A stretch of DNA of 64,000 nt from Bathymodiolus brooksi (Eukaryota > Mollusca > Bivalvia > Mytilida > Modiolidae): assembly GCA_963680875.1 (NCBI GenBank), contig OY804585.1, positions 23,785,686-23,849,685 on the forward strand, given 5' to 3'. Shown here piece after piece: positions 44,201 through 55,900 of this stretch; position 1 is the stretch's first letter; every line of letters begins with the position of its first letter. Under the pieces are notes generated by a model. The model was not told where the DNA came from and made no database searches. It saw only the letters and a list, made by a program, of their open reading frames with translations. Made by a program: the position numbers and the translations under genes.

Positions 44201-46377
44201 AAGAAAAAAGCGAACAATTTTTATCCTCTTCTAACTCAGGAGTGAGAGTTATTATAGGAGCAGGTCTAAATATTGTAGACGTTTTGATGTCAGATGAATA
44301 CAAAACCATTTTTGTAACGGGAACTCCTGAAATCATAGAAGCAATGACAGAAGATGATATGGTTGAAACCTTTCAAAAGTTTGGCAAAATTGGAAGAATT
44401 GACCATTTTCGAAATAGCAAGAATAAGAATAATTGGGGGAAAATTACTTTTGAGAAGAAGGAAGAAGCTGAACTTGCAGTGCGAATGATGAATGGAAACG
44501 TAGATGTTGGAGCTCGACCAAGTATTGGTTTTCGAAGTGCTAATATCTTTTCTTTTCGTTCCAAATTACAGTGGTGTAGACGACCATCACGATGTTTTGG
44601 ATTCGTAAGATTTTCAAATGATATACTAGCTTCAATGTCATTTAACATTCAGATCACTGTTGGTGGAACAATTGTAAGGATTAAACCTAGCAAAACAAAT
44701 TCTGTTGAAGTTCACGTTAGTAATCTTAACCCACATGTCGATGAGGACGTACTCCGTCAAGGATTCGAAAATGCTTTAGGTCTTGATCCGAATGAGATCG
44801 TACGAGTTACAGTAATACGACAAAGGGTAGTAAGCACATCTGCTGACATGTTACAGACATTTCGACAACGCATCCGTAGACAGATTGAAGAATATGTTAA
44901 AGAAGGCAATTACGAACTCGACCTTAGAAATCCGAAAGAGGCAGACTTTACATATTTGGCCTTTGTCACGTTTTCAAAACCGGAAGAAGGACTCGCTGCA
45001 TGTGCAGGCATTGATCATAGGTTTGTAATGAACAATGAGGTTGTATCTATGAAAGCGGATTTGAAATCTTCAGTCATGATTCCAAAACTAATTTATGCAA
45101 AATACAAGCATGTCGTTACCCCTTTGATAGATAGACTTTCTAAAACTGAACGAGCGACTATTCGACAAAAAGAGCTGAAAAATGAAAACATAGTCATGGA
45201 TATACACACGGACAATATAGAAACCATGATAACGGTTAAAACTGACATTTTATCAGCAATTAAAGGCCAAATAATGAGCGTAGAATCAACCGAAGACATC
45301 AGTTGGCTGTTTACATGGGATGGTAGAAGGCTAATAAAGACAGTTATGGAAAACACGGAAACAACAATCGTAGCAGATGAACGGATTCTGTCCATATCTG
45401 TTCACGGCTCTGACAGAAATAAGGATAATGCTATAGAAATGCTTACAGAATATTTGAAAGAGTTGAAATCTGGAAAAACCAAAAAGTTGTCTTTGAGGGG
45501 ATCAGACAAACCACCCGGTGTGATGAAGGAATTAATGTTACGATACGAATTTGACCTTAATAAACTCAAAATGGACACTGGTTTAAAATGTGTAGAACTT
45601 GATCATCGTTTTCACGTTGTCACTATAATTGGTGATTCAAAGACTGTCGAACAATGTATTTCTCTAGTTGAAAAGGTAATTGAAGATGTGCGTAAGAAAC
45701 GCGAAATGCAAAGTTTAGAACCCGCTAAAGAACGAGATTGTGGAATATGTTTTTGTCCAATAGAAGAAGACGAAATACACCGACTTGAAAGTTGTGGCCA
45801 CTCGTATTGTAAGGAATGTGTGGAGCTTCAGTTTAAATCTGCTGTGAAAAACAACAGTTTCTCCATCCTTTGCAGTATGGAGGAATGTACTGAACCATGG
45901 GCTTGGAAAGATATTTCGAATTTAGCTGTAAAAACTGGAATTCCTGTTGCCATCTTGGTGAGTAAAGCAACAACTACATTCGTAACGCAGAACAAGAAAG
46001 AATATCGATACTGTCCCACAGCGGATTGTCCAATAATCTACCGCGTATCTGAGAAAGAAAAACTGTTTAGCTGCACGGAATGTGAGATACGTATCTGCAC
46101 AGCATGTCATAACCAATTCCATGATGGATTAACTTGTAAAATGGTGGAAAGCATGAAAAAAGAAGATGACGGTGGTTTGAAACTCTGGATGCAACAGAAT
46201 GCTGGTAAAGCTAAATATTGTCCAAAATGTTCAACCCCAATTGAAAAAACATATGGATGCAATCACATGCAATGTCTTGTATGCAAAGCGCATATTTGTT
46301 GGGTATGCCAGGCATATTTTACATCTGGAGGAGAGTGTTATGGACATATGCAAGAAATTCATAACTCATTCGTGTAG
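41221..46377 (+). CDS. DEAH-box RNA helicase fused to an RBR E3 ubiquitin ligase (DEAH11/12-like)
   Basis: One uninterrupted frame of 1718 codons. An in-frame TAA sits 9 bases upstream of the ATG, fixing the start, and it ends at TAG. A charged N-terminus and an RRM-like segment come first. The helicase has Walker A GETGSGKST (300-308), DEAH (397-400), SAT (429-431) and motif VI QRKGRAGR (597-604), then a winged-helix/HA2-like region. RRM-like modules begin near 1028 and 1161, followed by a KH-like stretch. The C-terminal RBR has RING1 from C1507, IBR about C1598-C1639, and RING2 from C1667, with YGCNHM giving the likely catalytic cysteine C1680. RBR ligases pass ubiquitin through that cysteine. 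The fusion implies RNA-triggered or RNA-localised ubiquitination; a role in RNA sensing is inference. All key residues look intact. Confidence 0.95.
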   Translation: MDTAYSKHPRVRSGENDRMAQEYDREDGKSKSSKEIGKETKWSDRGPTARNDCANEFTKQRQDRGKIKQRKVESKKKIQTFLLKVIHFVGSEIEFKTMLKKVSRHTFVIKDYKLDGHDAQCIAEFPSARQVKDATYAFQIHNKTSKLKIVLQKQEVKPRDSTGIKLLQCLAKMTDKASGVLAKHQAQMDMILERIDGTGHKKKVFMAVEDYSRNQEEMDTLQFKLQEMDNQQKEFKVFMKCTIAKLEEVRAPKKVDTALNSIYSAFKVECTRLRTALPMYAYRTKIMSMVTKNQVSVLLGETGSGKSTQVAQYMYQAGLANEGLIVCTQPRKIAAISLATHVAQEMGSSVGQLVGYKVGMQIRKSHDTKIIYMTDHMLLNECLKDRNLSSYSCIIVDEAHERSIYTDLLLGMVKKCINNRGDLRVVVTSATIDPAVFVDYFGGSCPILSVSGRMFPVDVIWPEDEDISDNYEQAAIEKTIRIHQSEERGDILTFLTSPLEVERCCTSFKENLSTEMNFVCLPLHGRLQAYEQQKVFDPPPNGKRKIVFATNSAETSITIPGIKFVIDTGVAKEMQFDPKKNISTLCVTNVTKSSADQRKGRAGRTEAGKCFRLYSAETYDKMERNSRPEILRVHLGHALLKLMELGVAPLEFDFVQAPPRALMDTAMSTLEFVGAVVNKTITDLGKWIAKLPLDPKYGAFVHEAISENVGIEAMILSACCAAGGSIFYRSGTMQEKSKADKLKVRFCHEGGDLMTMLNVYREWHMQPEKTKGSWCSANSINGKAIRGIRETVNEVLNILTKEPGTKLKFELNSPHEVDITLQKMLFKTFRRNICHYLGHEKAGYIVVEKDQQVQLFPASSLKSLGLQPDWLVIEQVLKTSRDFAINVTTVSNEWILEALEKEWLQIDLENAKRQRVEQMALFEVGEHVYKDFVGIRHSKLREIEESMKSKNNMMIIEASKQLGEIVVYSQQNCGQGYTNVIRDRIACIKQKMQQEKSEQFLSSSNSGVRVIIGAGLNIVDVLMSDEYKTIFVTGTPEIIEAMTEDDMVETFQKFGKIGRIDHFRNSKNKNNWGKITFEKKEEAELAVRMMNGNVDVGARPSIGFRSANIFSFRSKLQWCRRPSRCFGFVRFSNDILASMSFNIQITVGGTIVRIKPSKTNSVEVHVSNLNPHVDEDVLRQGFENALGLDPNEIVRVTVIRQRVVSTSADMLQTFRQRIRRQIEEYVKEGNYELDLRNPKEADFTYLAFVTFSKPEEGLAACAGIDHRFVMNNEVVSMKADLKSSVMIPKLIYAKYKHVVTPLIDRLSKTERATIRQKELKNENIVMDIHTDNIETMITVKTDILSAIKGQIMSVESTEDISWLFTWDGRRLIKTVMENTETTIVADERILSISVHGSDRNKDNAIEMLTEYLKELKSGKTKKLSLRGSDKPPGVMKELMLRYEFDLNKLKMDTGLKCVELDHRFHVVTIIGDSKTVEQCISLVEKVIEDVRKKREMQSLEPAKERDCGICFCPIEEDEIHRLESCGHSYCKECVELQFKSAVKNNSFSILCSMEECTEPWAWKDISNLAVKTGIPVAILVSKATTTFVTQNKKEYRYCPTADCPIIYRVSEKEKLFSCTECEIRICTACHNQFHDGLTCKMVESMKKEDDGGLKLWMQQNAGKAKYCPKCSTPIEKTYGCNHMQCLVCKAHICWVCQAYFTSGGECYGHMQEIHNSFV

Positions 46378-46700
46378 TTAGTCTCTGATTATAACAATGT
46401 ACTTACCCTGAAACGAATAATTATAATGATACACTAATATAGCATAACCGTAATTGAATTCAATAATTATAAAAAAAAAATTCTCCTAGCTGATTTTTCA
46501 TCTCTGGAAGAACACACATCTTGGGAGACTATTATGTTGTGATTACTTGATGTCACATGTAGTAAAGTTTCTCAACACACTGACAGGCTGGCCCATGTTT
46601 TTTCTGTGTTCTTTTAAAGGCATAAAGGTCGTAAAATTCGTACATTTTCTTGCTATAAACATGTAAAGTATAATATAAATAAATATGTTCTATTCTATTC
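46378..46700 (+). other. 3' UTR region of the DEAH-RBR gene
   Basis: The first canonical polyadenylation signal seen is AATAAA at 46678-46683, about 300 bp after the stop. No other feature is visible. Confidence 0.5.
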
Positions 46701-47139
46701 CCTGTCAAAAATTAATTTAAAAAAAATGTTTCATCGTCTGCTGATGGAATCCTGATTAGGTATGCGTCAGATGGAGTTCCGATGTTTACCGAAGATAGGC
46801 GTGGTACTGTCCCAGATTCCTGATTATAGATAGTGAGGTAGAATATATTTTTAATAATTATGAACAATTGACGTTTTCTTTTCATATTCATTTAATTATT
46901 TTCTGTTCCATTCAATTTAACTAAGAATTGTTGAAATTATATTTTTTCTATCTGAATGGATTCAAATCAGAGGTCGTGTGCATAAGTATGGCCAGCCTTT
47001 TGCGTCGCTATCTTGAAAACGAACTCGTTCTCTTCTATATTTTTAATAATTCTACGGCTTGTGTACAGTACAGTGGATTTCTCGACAGAGCACAGTTTCT
47101 GACGCAAAAGCTACTCGAATAAGTCTACGCTGCTCCTCG
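46701..47139. other. Intergenic, no gene seen
   Basis: AT-rich; a 64-codon frame (46928-47122) has no motif. Confidence 0.4.
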
Positions 47140-47565
47140 ATCGCCGACAAGACTTTTACCAGACTTTACTTTATGAGTAACACGATGGATGGTTTACCCT
47201 TTACGGGCCACTGAGTTCACTCCCTGTTTGTACAGATGTGTACCTCATATTTTTAGTTTTCTGTGATGTTTGTGGGGATTTTCCTCTCTCTTCTTTTTGT
47301 CTTGTGCTCAGCGTTACCTGTGTCTTTGAGTTCGCCCCGGTTTTAAGTAGTGAGATTCGTCTTCTTCATTTTGCCTTATTATGTGTCTAAAAGTCCTTAT
47401 GTCCGTGTTGCTCATCTTTTTAGTTTTTTGTGTTATGTTGGGTTTTTTAAAATTTTGTCTTCGCCTTCGTCCTTGTCTTGTGTGCCCAATGTCACCAGTG
47501 TCTATGAAATTCCCATTCTTGATTGCCCCTTCAGTTTTCTCTAATGTGTATTCGAACTATCGTTG
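47140..47565 (+). repeat. Dispersed repeat C2, copy 2
   Basis: CGACAAGACTTTTACCAGAC, TGAGTAACACGATGG, ATATTTTTAGTTTTCTGTG and CTTGATTGCCCCTTCAG match the blocks of 2742-3150 in order. Confidence 0.55.
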
Positions 47566-47682
47566 AATTAAAACTAATACTTTTTATTGATTTATATTGG
47601 AAACAGTAATAAAAATTAGATTAAATATATATCGAATTGACAGCTTGTATGTTTTTAATACACCTGCTACAATCTAATAAAT

Positions 47683-47845
47683 AAAGTAGATATCAAATTT
47701 ATTGTTTCTGGAATAACCTTTATCAGGTATGCTCAAAGTCAAACAATTGGAAGGTCAAATAATTTAAAAGTTTGGGGAGCAAGAAAACCAAAGGCCCTAT
47801 ACAGGATAACCATAATCAGCTAATGTCACCTATTATTAAACTTGT
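47683..47845 (-). repeat. Dispersed repeat D, copy 5, with one 68-bp-like unit
   Basis: GTAGATATCAAATTTATTG, TTTCTGGAATAACC and TTATCAGGTATGCTC, then AGCAAGAAAACCAAAGG, ATACAGGATAACCATAATC and TAATGTCACCTATTA. The last part corresponds to one diverged unit of the 21.75-25.58 kb minisatellite. The hammerhead-like 3' part (stem III) is deleted here. Confidence 0.65.
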
Positions 47846-48052
47846 GTCAGTTTGCTTGATATTTGTTTTACTTATTTATCTGGCGACCACGGCAGATGTC
47901 AAATTTAATATGACCAACCGGTGACGAGCAGAGTCATTTGGTACAAAGCAGAATGGAGGTTTTATGAAGGAGTAGAACAGTTCCGAATGTGAGAAGGTTT
48001 ATTGATGTCATTCGATAAAGCATGATATAAGATTTGTTTACCGCGTTTTACA

Positions 48053-48155
48053 GGGACCGTCGTGGTCGTGATCTTATGGTAGTTGGATTTAGCACTAACG
48101 TTGTGAGTTTGAATCCCGTTTATGACGAGGTGTACTCTATACAACATTATGTGAA
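48053..48155 (+). mobile_element. SINE family A 5' fragment
   Basis: Head GTCGTGGTCGTGATCTTATG, B box GAGTTTGAATCCCG and CTATACAACATTATGTGA. It is interrupted by the start of the duplicated module at 48164. Confidence 0.75.
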
Positions 48156-48832
48156 AAATAATGTACTTTAAGTAGCATTAAGGATTTGCTAATCAAGCAG
48201 ATTACGAAAGCAAGGTTGGCTAATTTGAATAACATAAATAATTGGTTCAAGGATATACTCAAGAAACCAGTGAAAGTCATTATGCTATTGAAAGTCAATA
48301 TATATTTAAATTTAAAAAAGCAAATTCACGCATGTTTATGAATACGACATGGATCAAATTGACGTTTAACACTAAAAGGTACCTTCATTCATTTGTGCCA
48401 TTTGATTTTTCATAGAAATGGCGTCATTCAATTAAACAATTTATTACATACTCTGCAGGAATACGACACATTTTACATATGCAAATAAGGGGAAAATGAA
48501 TGACTCATAGCGGCACACTCGATTGATATGGCGTTATTACCCCAAGCGGGATCACAGCGCAATATCAGCACGGTCTGATACACCATATCAGCAAGAGCAG
48601 AAAGTTTTTGCGGCAGTGCAAAAAATCAATATGATACATCTACAAGTACACAATATACTTGATTTCCCGTTCTGCTCTCTGTAATGTGGTTATATACCAC
48701 GAAATAGGATGGAATGAATACTAAAATTGGTACCAATATTATGAATTTATTCAAACAAATTAGATATTGGAATACAATATGCTTGACAATTCTATGTTGT
48801 CCAATCAATTGTGGTTTTTGATTTGTTTGGAG

Positions 48833-49060
48833 TTTTTTGTTTTTGTTTTTGTTTGTTTGTTTGTTTGTTTGTTTGTTTTTGAATTGTTTTGGGGTTTTTT
48901 GTTTTTGTTTTTGTTTGTTTGTTTGTTTTTGTTTGTTTGATTGTTTTTAATTTGTTTGGGTTTGTTGTTTTTGTTTGTTTGTTTGTTTTTTAATTGTTTT
49001 GGGGTTTTTTGTTTTTGTTTGTTTGTTTGTTTGTTTTTGAATTGTTTTGTTTTGTTTTTT
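48833..49060. repeat. Expanded (GTTT)n tract
   Basis: About 230 bp of GTTT/GTTTTT, against about 100 bp in copy 1. The minus-strand 95-codon Lys/Asn/Thr/Gln frame is an artefact of it. Confidence 0.9.
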
Positions 49061-49290
49061 GTTGTTTTTTTCGCAGCAGTGTTAACTGTCAAGGCACGTC
49101 TATAATATTTAGTTTGTAATCAGACAATACATGTGATTTTATTAACATGTCTCCAGACTGAGTTCACGTAGATATATTATAGTGAAACACATTCTTTACT
49201 TATACAAAGGTTAATAGGTGACACATTTGATTGATGATATATAACATTGTTTGTAAACTACACCAATATGAGGGGGAGGGGGGGGGGGGG

Positions 49291-49525
49291 GTCGTGGCCG
49301 TGATCGTATGGTAGCTGGATTTACAACTACCTATGCAATCAGTGCCTATCACCACTGGCGTTGTGAGTTCGAATCTCGATCAGGGCGAGGTGTACAACAT
49401 TATGTGATAAAGTGTGTCAGTGACTTGTGGTTTTCTCCGGGTACTCCGGTTTCCTCTACCAATAAAACTGACCACCATGATATAACTAAAATATTGTTGA
49501 AAGTGGCGTTCAACGCCATCAAACA
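49291..49525 (+). mobile_element. SINE family A, full-length, next to the satellite
   Basis: Head GTCGTGGCCGTGATCGTATG after a G tract, B box GAGTTCGAATCTCG, TCTCCGGGTACTCCGG, and tail AGTGGCGTTCAACGCCATC. It is the ortholog-like partner of the SINE at 30858-31081. Confidence 0.85.
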
Positions 49526-49545
49526 TACAAACAAGCAATATATAT

Positions 49546-49976
49546 ATTGCTGAGTTAGATTGCTGTCAAATTATAATATTAAGTATATCTGTACCATCTA
49601 CACACGCTTATACACATGTCTTACGTCTATCCCTAGATTTGCCTTACGAGAAAAGGTAACACTACGATTATTGAAGTTCCTTTTTTCGGGAGTGGTCTAG
49701 GGCGCTGGACGTAAGGCTAAGCGAATGGTGTGGGTTCAAATCCCGTCGAGGGAAGAACATAAATTTGACAGCTCTAAAATCTAATTCTAACACTGTTTGG
49801 TTTAATTTTCAGACGTATATAATATTTAGTATTAACCTAGTATCCTTAGTAACTTTCAGATCCAGTGGGACAGATATATTGTATGGTTGTCACTTGTTTC
49901 TAGACGTTTGTATAATATACTTTATTTCCTGTGACTGTATAATGAATTCTTCATTATCCTATACAATATATTAAAA
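49546..49976 (+). repeat. Edge monomer lacking the A box
   Basis: The first monomer is 431 bp. Against the others it lacks about 15 bp between two GAGTGG repeats, removing the A box, and about 18 bp between two AATGGTG/CAATGGTG repeats. It also has private changes (TATATCTGTACC, CTGGACGTAAGG). Confidence 0.85.
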
Positions 49977-52900
49977 ATTGCTGAGTTAGATTGCTGTCAA
50001 ATTATAATATTAAGTATATATGTACCATCTACACACGCTTATACACATGTCTTACGTCTATCCCTAGATTTACCTTACGAGAAAAGGTAACACTAGGATT
50101 ATTGAAGCTCCTTTTTTAGGGAGTGGATGTGGTCGAGTGGTCTAGGGCGCTGGGCGTAAGGCTAAGCGAATGGTGCTGCAGTGTATCAATGGTGTGGGTT
50201 CAAATCCCGTCGAGGGAAGAACAAAAAATTGACAGCTCTAAAATCTAATTCTAACACTGTTTGGTTTAATTTTCAGACGTATATAATATTTAGTATTAAC
50301 CTAGTATCCTTAGTAACTTTCAGATCCAGTGGGACAGATATATTGTATGGTTGTCACTTGTTTCTAGACGTTTGTATAATATGCTTTATTTCCTGTGACT
50401 GTATAATGAATTCTTCATTATCCTATACAATATATTAAAAATTGCTGAGTTAGATTGCTGTCAAATTATAATATTAAGTATATATGTACCATCTACACAC
50501 GCTTATACACATGTCTTACGTCTATCCCTAGATTTACCTTACGAGAAAAGGTAACACTAGGATTATTGAAGCTCCATTTTTAGGGAGTGGATGTGGTCGA
50601 GTGGTCTAGGGCGCTGGGCGTAAGGCTAAGCGAATGGTGCTGCAGTGTATCAATGGTGTGGGTTCAAATCACGTCGAGGGAAGAACAAAAATTTGACAGC
50701 TCTAAAATCTAATTCTAACACTGTTTGGTTTAATTTTCAGACGTATATAATATTTAGTATTAACCTAGTATCCTTAGTAACTTTCAGATCCAGTGGGAGA
50801 GATATATTGTATGGTTGTCACTTGTTTCTAGACGTTTGTATAATATACTTTATTTCCTGTGACTGTATAATGAATTCTTCATTATCCTATACAATATATT
50901 AAAAATTGCTGAGTTAGATTGCTGTCAAATTATAATATTAAGTATATATGTACCATCTACACACGCTTATACACATGTCTTACGTCTATCCCTAGATTTA
51001 CCTTACGAGAAAAGGTAACACTAGGATTATTGAAGCTCCTTTTTTAGGGAGTGGATGTGGTCGAGTGGTCTAGGGCGCTGGGCGTAAGGCTAAGCGAATG
51101 GTGCTGCAGTGTATCAATGGTGTGGGTTCAAATCCCGTCGAGGGAAGAACAAATATTTGACAGCTCTAAAATCTAATTCTAACACTGTTTGGTTTAATTT
51201 TCAGACGTATATAATATTTAGTATTAACCTAGTATCCTTAGTAACTTTCAGATCCAGTGGGAGAGATATATTGTATGGTTGTCACTTGTTTCTAGACGTT
51301 TGTATAATATACTTTATTTCCTGTGACTGTATAATGAATTCTTCATTATCCTATACAATATATTAAAAATTGCTGAGTTAGATTGCTGTCAAATTATAAT
51401 ATTAAGTATATATGTACCATCTACATACGCTTATACACATGTCTTACGTCTATCCCTAGATTTACCTTACGAGAAAAGGTAACACTAGGATTATTGAAGC
51501 TCTTTTTTTAGGGAGTGGATGTGGTCGAGTGGTCTAGGGCGCTGGGCGTAATGCTAAGCGAATGGTGCTGCAGTGTATCAATGGTGTGGGTTCAAATCCC
51601 GTCGAGGGAAGAACAAAAATTTGACAGCTCTAAAATCTTATTCTAACACTGTTTGGTTTAATTTTCAGACGTATATAATATTTAGTATTAACCTAGTATC
51701 CTTAGTAACTTTCAGATCCAGTGGGACAGATATATTGTATGGTTGTCACTTGTTTCTAGACGTTTGTATAATATGCTTTATTTCCTGTGACTGTATAATG
51801 AATTCTTCATTATCCTATACAATATATTAAAAATTGCTGAGTTAGATTGCTGTCAAATTATAATATTAAGTATATATGTACCATCTACACACGCTTATAC
51901 ACATGTCTTACGTCTATCCCTAGATTTACCTTACGAGAAAAGGTAACACTAGGATTATTGAAGCTCCATTTTTAGGGAGTGGATGTGGTCGAGTGGTCTA
52001 GGGCGCTGGGCGTAAGGCTAAGCGAATGGTGCTGCAGTGTATCAATGGTGTGGGTTCAAATCCCGTCGAGGGAAGAACAAAAATTTGACAGCTCTAAAAT
52101 CTAATTCTAACACTGTTTGGTTTAATTTTCAGACGTATATAATATTTAGTATTAACCTAGTATCCTTAGTAACTTTCAGATCCAGTGGGAGAGATATATT
52201 GTATGGTTGTCACTTTTTTCTAGACGTTTGTATAATATACTTTATTTCCTGTGACTGTATAATGAATTCTTCATTATCCTATACAATATATTAAAAATTT
52301 CTGAGTTAGATTGCTGTCAAATTATAATATTAAGTATATATGTACCATCTACACACGCTTATACACATGTCTTACGTCTATCCCTAGATTTACCTTACGA
52401 GAAAAGGTAACACTAGGATTATTGAAGCTCCTTTTTTAGGGAGTGGATGTGGTCGAGTGGTCTAGGGCGCTGGGCGTAATGCTAAGCGAATGGTGCTGCA
52501 GTGTATCAATGGTGTGGGTTCAAATCCCGTCGAGGGAAGAACAAAAATTTGACAGCTCTAAAATCTTATTCTAACACTGTTTGGTTTAATTTTCAGACGT
52601 ATATAATATTTAGTATTAACCTAGTATCCTTAGTAACTTTCAGATCCAGTGGGACAGATATATTGTATGGTTGTCACTTGTTTCTAGACGTTTGTATAAT
52701 ATGCTTTATTTCCTGTGACTGTATAATGAATTCTTCATTATCCTATACAATATATTAAAAATTGCTGAGTTAGATTGCTGTCAAATTATAATATTAAGTA
52801 TATATGTACCATCTACACACGCTTATACACATGTCTTACGTCTATCCCTAGATTTACCTTACGAGAAAAGGTAACACTACGATTATTGAAGCTCCATTTT

Positions 52901-55900
52901 TAGGGAGTGGATGTGGTCGAGTGGTCTAGGGCGCTGGGCGTAAGGCTAAGCGAATGGTGCTGCAGTGTATCAATGGTGTGGGTTCAAATCCCGTCGAGGG
53001 AAGAACAAAAATTTGACAGCTCTAAAATCTAATTCTAACACTGTTTGGTTTAATTTTCAGACGTATATAATATTTAGTATTAACCTAGTATCCTTAGTAA
53101 CTTTCAGATCCAGTGGGAGAGATATATTGTATGGTTGTCACTTGTTTCTAGACGTTTGTATAATATACTTTATTTCCTGTGACTGTATAATGAATTCTTC
53201 ATTATCCTATACAATATATTAAAAATTGCTGAGTTAGATTGCTGTCAAATTATAATATTAAGTATATATGTACCATCTACACACGCTTATACACATGTCT
53301 TACGTCTATCCCTAGTTTTACCTTACGAGAAAAGGTAACACTAGGATTATTGAAGCTCCATTTTTAGGGAGTGGATGTGGTCGAGTGGTCTAGGGCGCTG
53401 GGCGTAATGCTAAGCGAATGGTGCTGCAGTGTATCAATGGTGTGGGTTCAAATCCCGTCGAGGGAAGAACAAATATTTGACAGCTCTAAAATCTTATTCT
53501 AACACTGTTTGGTTTAATTTTCAGACGTATATAATATTTAGTATTAACCTAGTATCCTTAGTAACTTTCAGATCCAGTGGGACAGATATATTGTATGGTT
53601 GTCACTTGTTTCTAGACGTTTGTATAATATGCTTTATTTCCTGTGACTGTATAATGAATTCTTCATTATCCTATACAATATATTAAAAATTGCTGAGTTA
53701 GATTGCTGTCAAATTATAATATTAAGTATATATGTACCATCTACACACGCTTATACACATGTCTTACGTCTATCCCTAGATTTACCTTACGAGAAAAGGT
53801 AACACTAGGATTATTGAAGCTCCATTTTTAGGGAGTTGATGTGGTCGAGTGGTATAGGGCGCTGGGCGTAAGGCTAAGCAAATGGTGCTGCAGTGTATCA
53901 ATGGTGTGGGTTCAAATCCCGTCGAGGGAAGAACAAAAATTTGACAGCTCTAAAATCTAATTCTAACACTGTTTGGTTTAATTTTCAGACGTATATAATA
54001 TTTAGTATTAACCTAGTATCCTTAGTAACTTTCAGATCCAGTGGGAGAGATATATTGTATGGTTGTCACTTGTTTCTAGACGTTTGTATAATATACTTTA
54101 TTTCCTGTGACTGTATAATGAATTCTTCATTATCCTATACAATATATTAAAAATTGCTGAGTTAGATTGCTGTCAAATTATAATATTAAGTATATATGTA
54201 CCATCTACACACGCTTATACACATGTCTTACGTCTATCCCTAGATTTACCTTACGAGAAAAGGTAACACTAGGATTATTGAAGCTCCTTTTTTAGGGAGT
54301 GGATGTGGTCGAGTGGTCTAGGGCGCTGGGCGTAAGGCTAAGCGAATGGTGCTGCAGTGTATCAATGGTGTGGGTTCAAATCCCGTCGAGGGAAGAACAA
54401 AAATTTGACAGCTCTAAAATCTAATTCTAACACTGTTTGGTTTAATTTTCAGACGTATATAATATTTAGTATTAACCTAGTATCCTTAGTAACTTTCAGA
54501 TCCAGTGGGAGAGATATATTGTATGGTTGTCACTTGTTTCTAGACGTTTGTATAATATACTTTATTTCCTGTGACTGTATAATGAATTCTTCATTATCCT
54601 ATACAATATATTAAAAATTGCTGAGTTAGATTGCTGTCAAATTATAATATTAAGTATATATGTACCATCTACACACGCTTATACACATGTCTTACGTCTA
54701 TCCCTAGATTTACCTTACGAGAAAAGGTAACACTAGGATTATTGAAGCTCCTTTTTTAGGGAGTGGATGTGGTCGAGTGGTCTAGGGCGCTGGGCGTAAT
54801 GCTAAGCGAATGGTGCTGCAGTGTATCAATGGTGTGGGTTCAAATCCCGTCGAGGGAAGAACAAAAATTTGACAGCTCTAAAATCTTATTCTAACACTGT
54901 TTGGTTTAATTTTCAGACGTATATAATATTTAGTATTAACCTAGTATCCTTAGTAACTTTCAGATCCAGTGGGACAGATATATTGTATGGTTGTCACTTG
55001 TTTCTAGACGTTTGTATAATATGCTTTATTTCCTGTGACTGTATAATGAATTCTTCATTATCCTATACAATATATTAAAAATTGCTGAGTTAGATTGCTG
55101 TCAAATTATAATATTAAGTATATATGTACCATCTACACACGCTTATACACATGTCTTACGTCTATCCCTAGATTTACCTTACGAGAAAAGGTAACACTAC
55201 GATTATTGAAGCTCCATTTTTAGGGAGTGGATGTGGTCGAGTGGTCTAGGGCGCTGGGCGTAAGGCAAAGCGAATGGTGCTGCAGTGTATCAATGGTGTG
55301 GGTTCAAATCCCGTCGAGGGAAGAACAAAAATTTGACAGCTCTAAAATCTAATTCTAACACTGTTTGGTTTAATTTTCAGACGTATATAATATTTAGTAT
55401 TAACCTAGTATCCTTAGTAACTTTCAGATCCAGTGGGAGAGATATATTGTATGGTTGTCACTTGTTTCTAGACGTTTGTATAATATACTTTATTTCCTGT
55501 GACTGTATAATGAATTCTTCATTATCCTATACAATATATTAAAAATTGCTGAGTTAGATTGCTGTCAAATTATAATATTAAGTATATATGTACCATCTAC
55601 ACACGCTTATACACATGTCTTACGTCTATCCCTAGTTTTACCTTACGAGAAAAGGTAACACTAGGATTATTGAAGCTCCATTTTTAGGGAGTGGATGTGG
55701 TCGAGTGGTCTAGGGCGCTGGGCGTAAGGCTAAGCGAATGGTGCTGCAGTGTATCAATGGTGTGGGTTCAAATCCCGTCGAGGGAAGAACAAAAATTTGA
55801 CAGCTCTAAAATCTAATTCTAACACTGTTTGGTTTAATTTTCAGACGTATATAATATTTAGTATTAACCTAGTATCCTTAGTAACTTTCAGATCCAGTGG

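Larger units (their letters stand above)
48164..49547 (+). repeat. Duplicated module, copy 2
   Basis: Second copy of 29901-31104, same orientation. It carries about 130 bp absent from copy 1 (about 48200-48300) and a much longer (GTTT)n tract. Its last bases, AACAAGCAATATATATA, run straight into the first monomer of the 464-bp satellite. Confidence 0.85.

Noticed and set aside
42630..46122. Antisense frames of 60-121 codons
   Set aside because: They are shadows of the DEAH-RBR coding strand.
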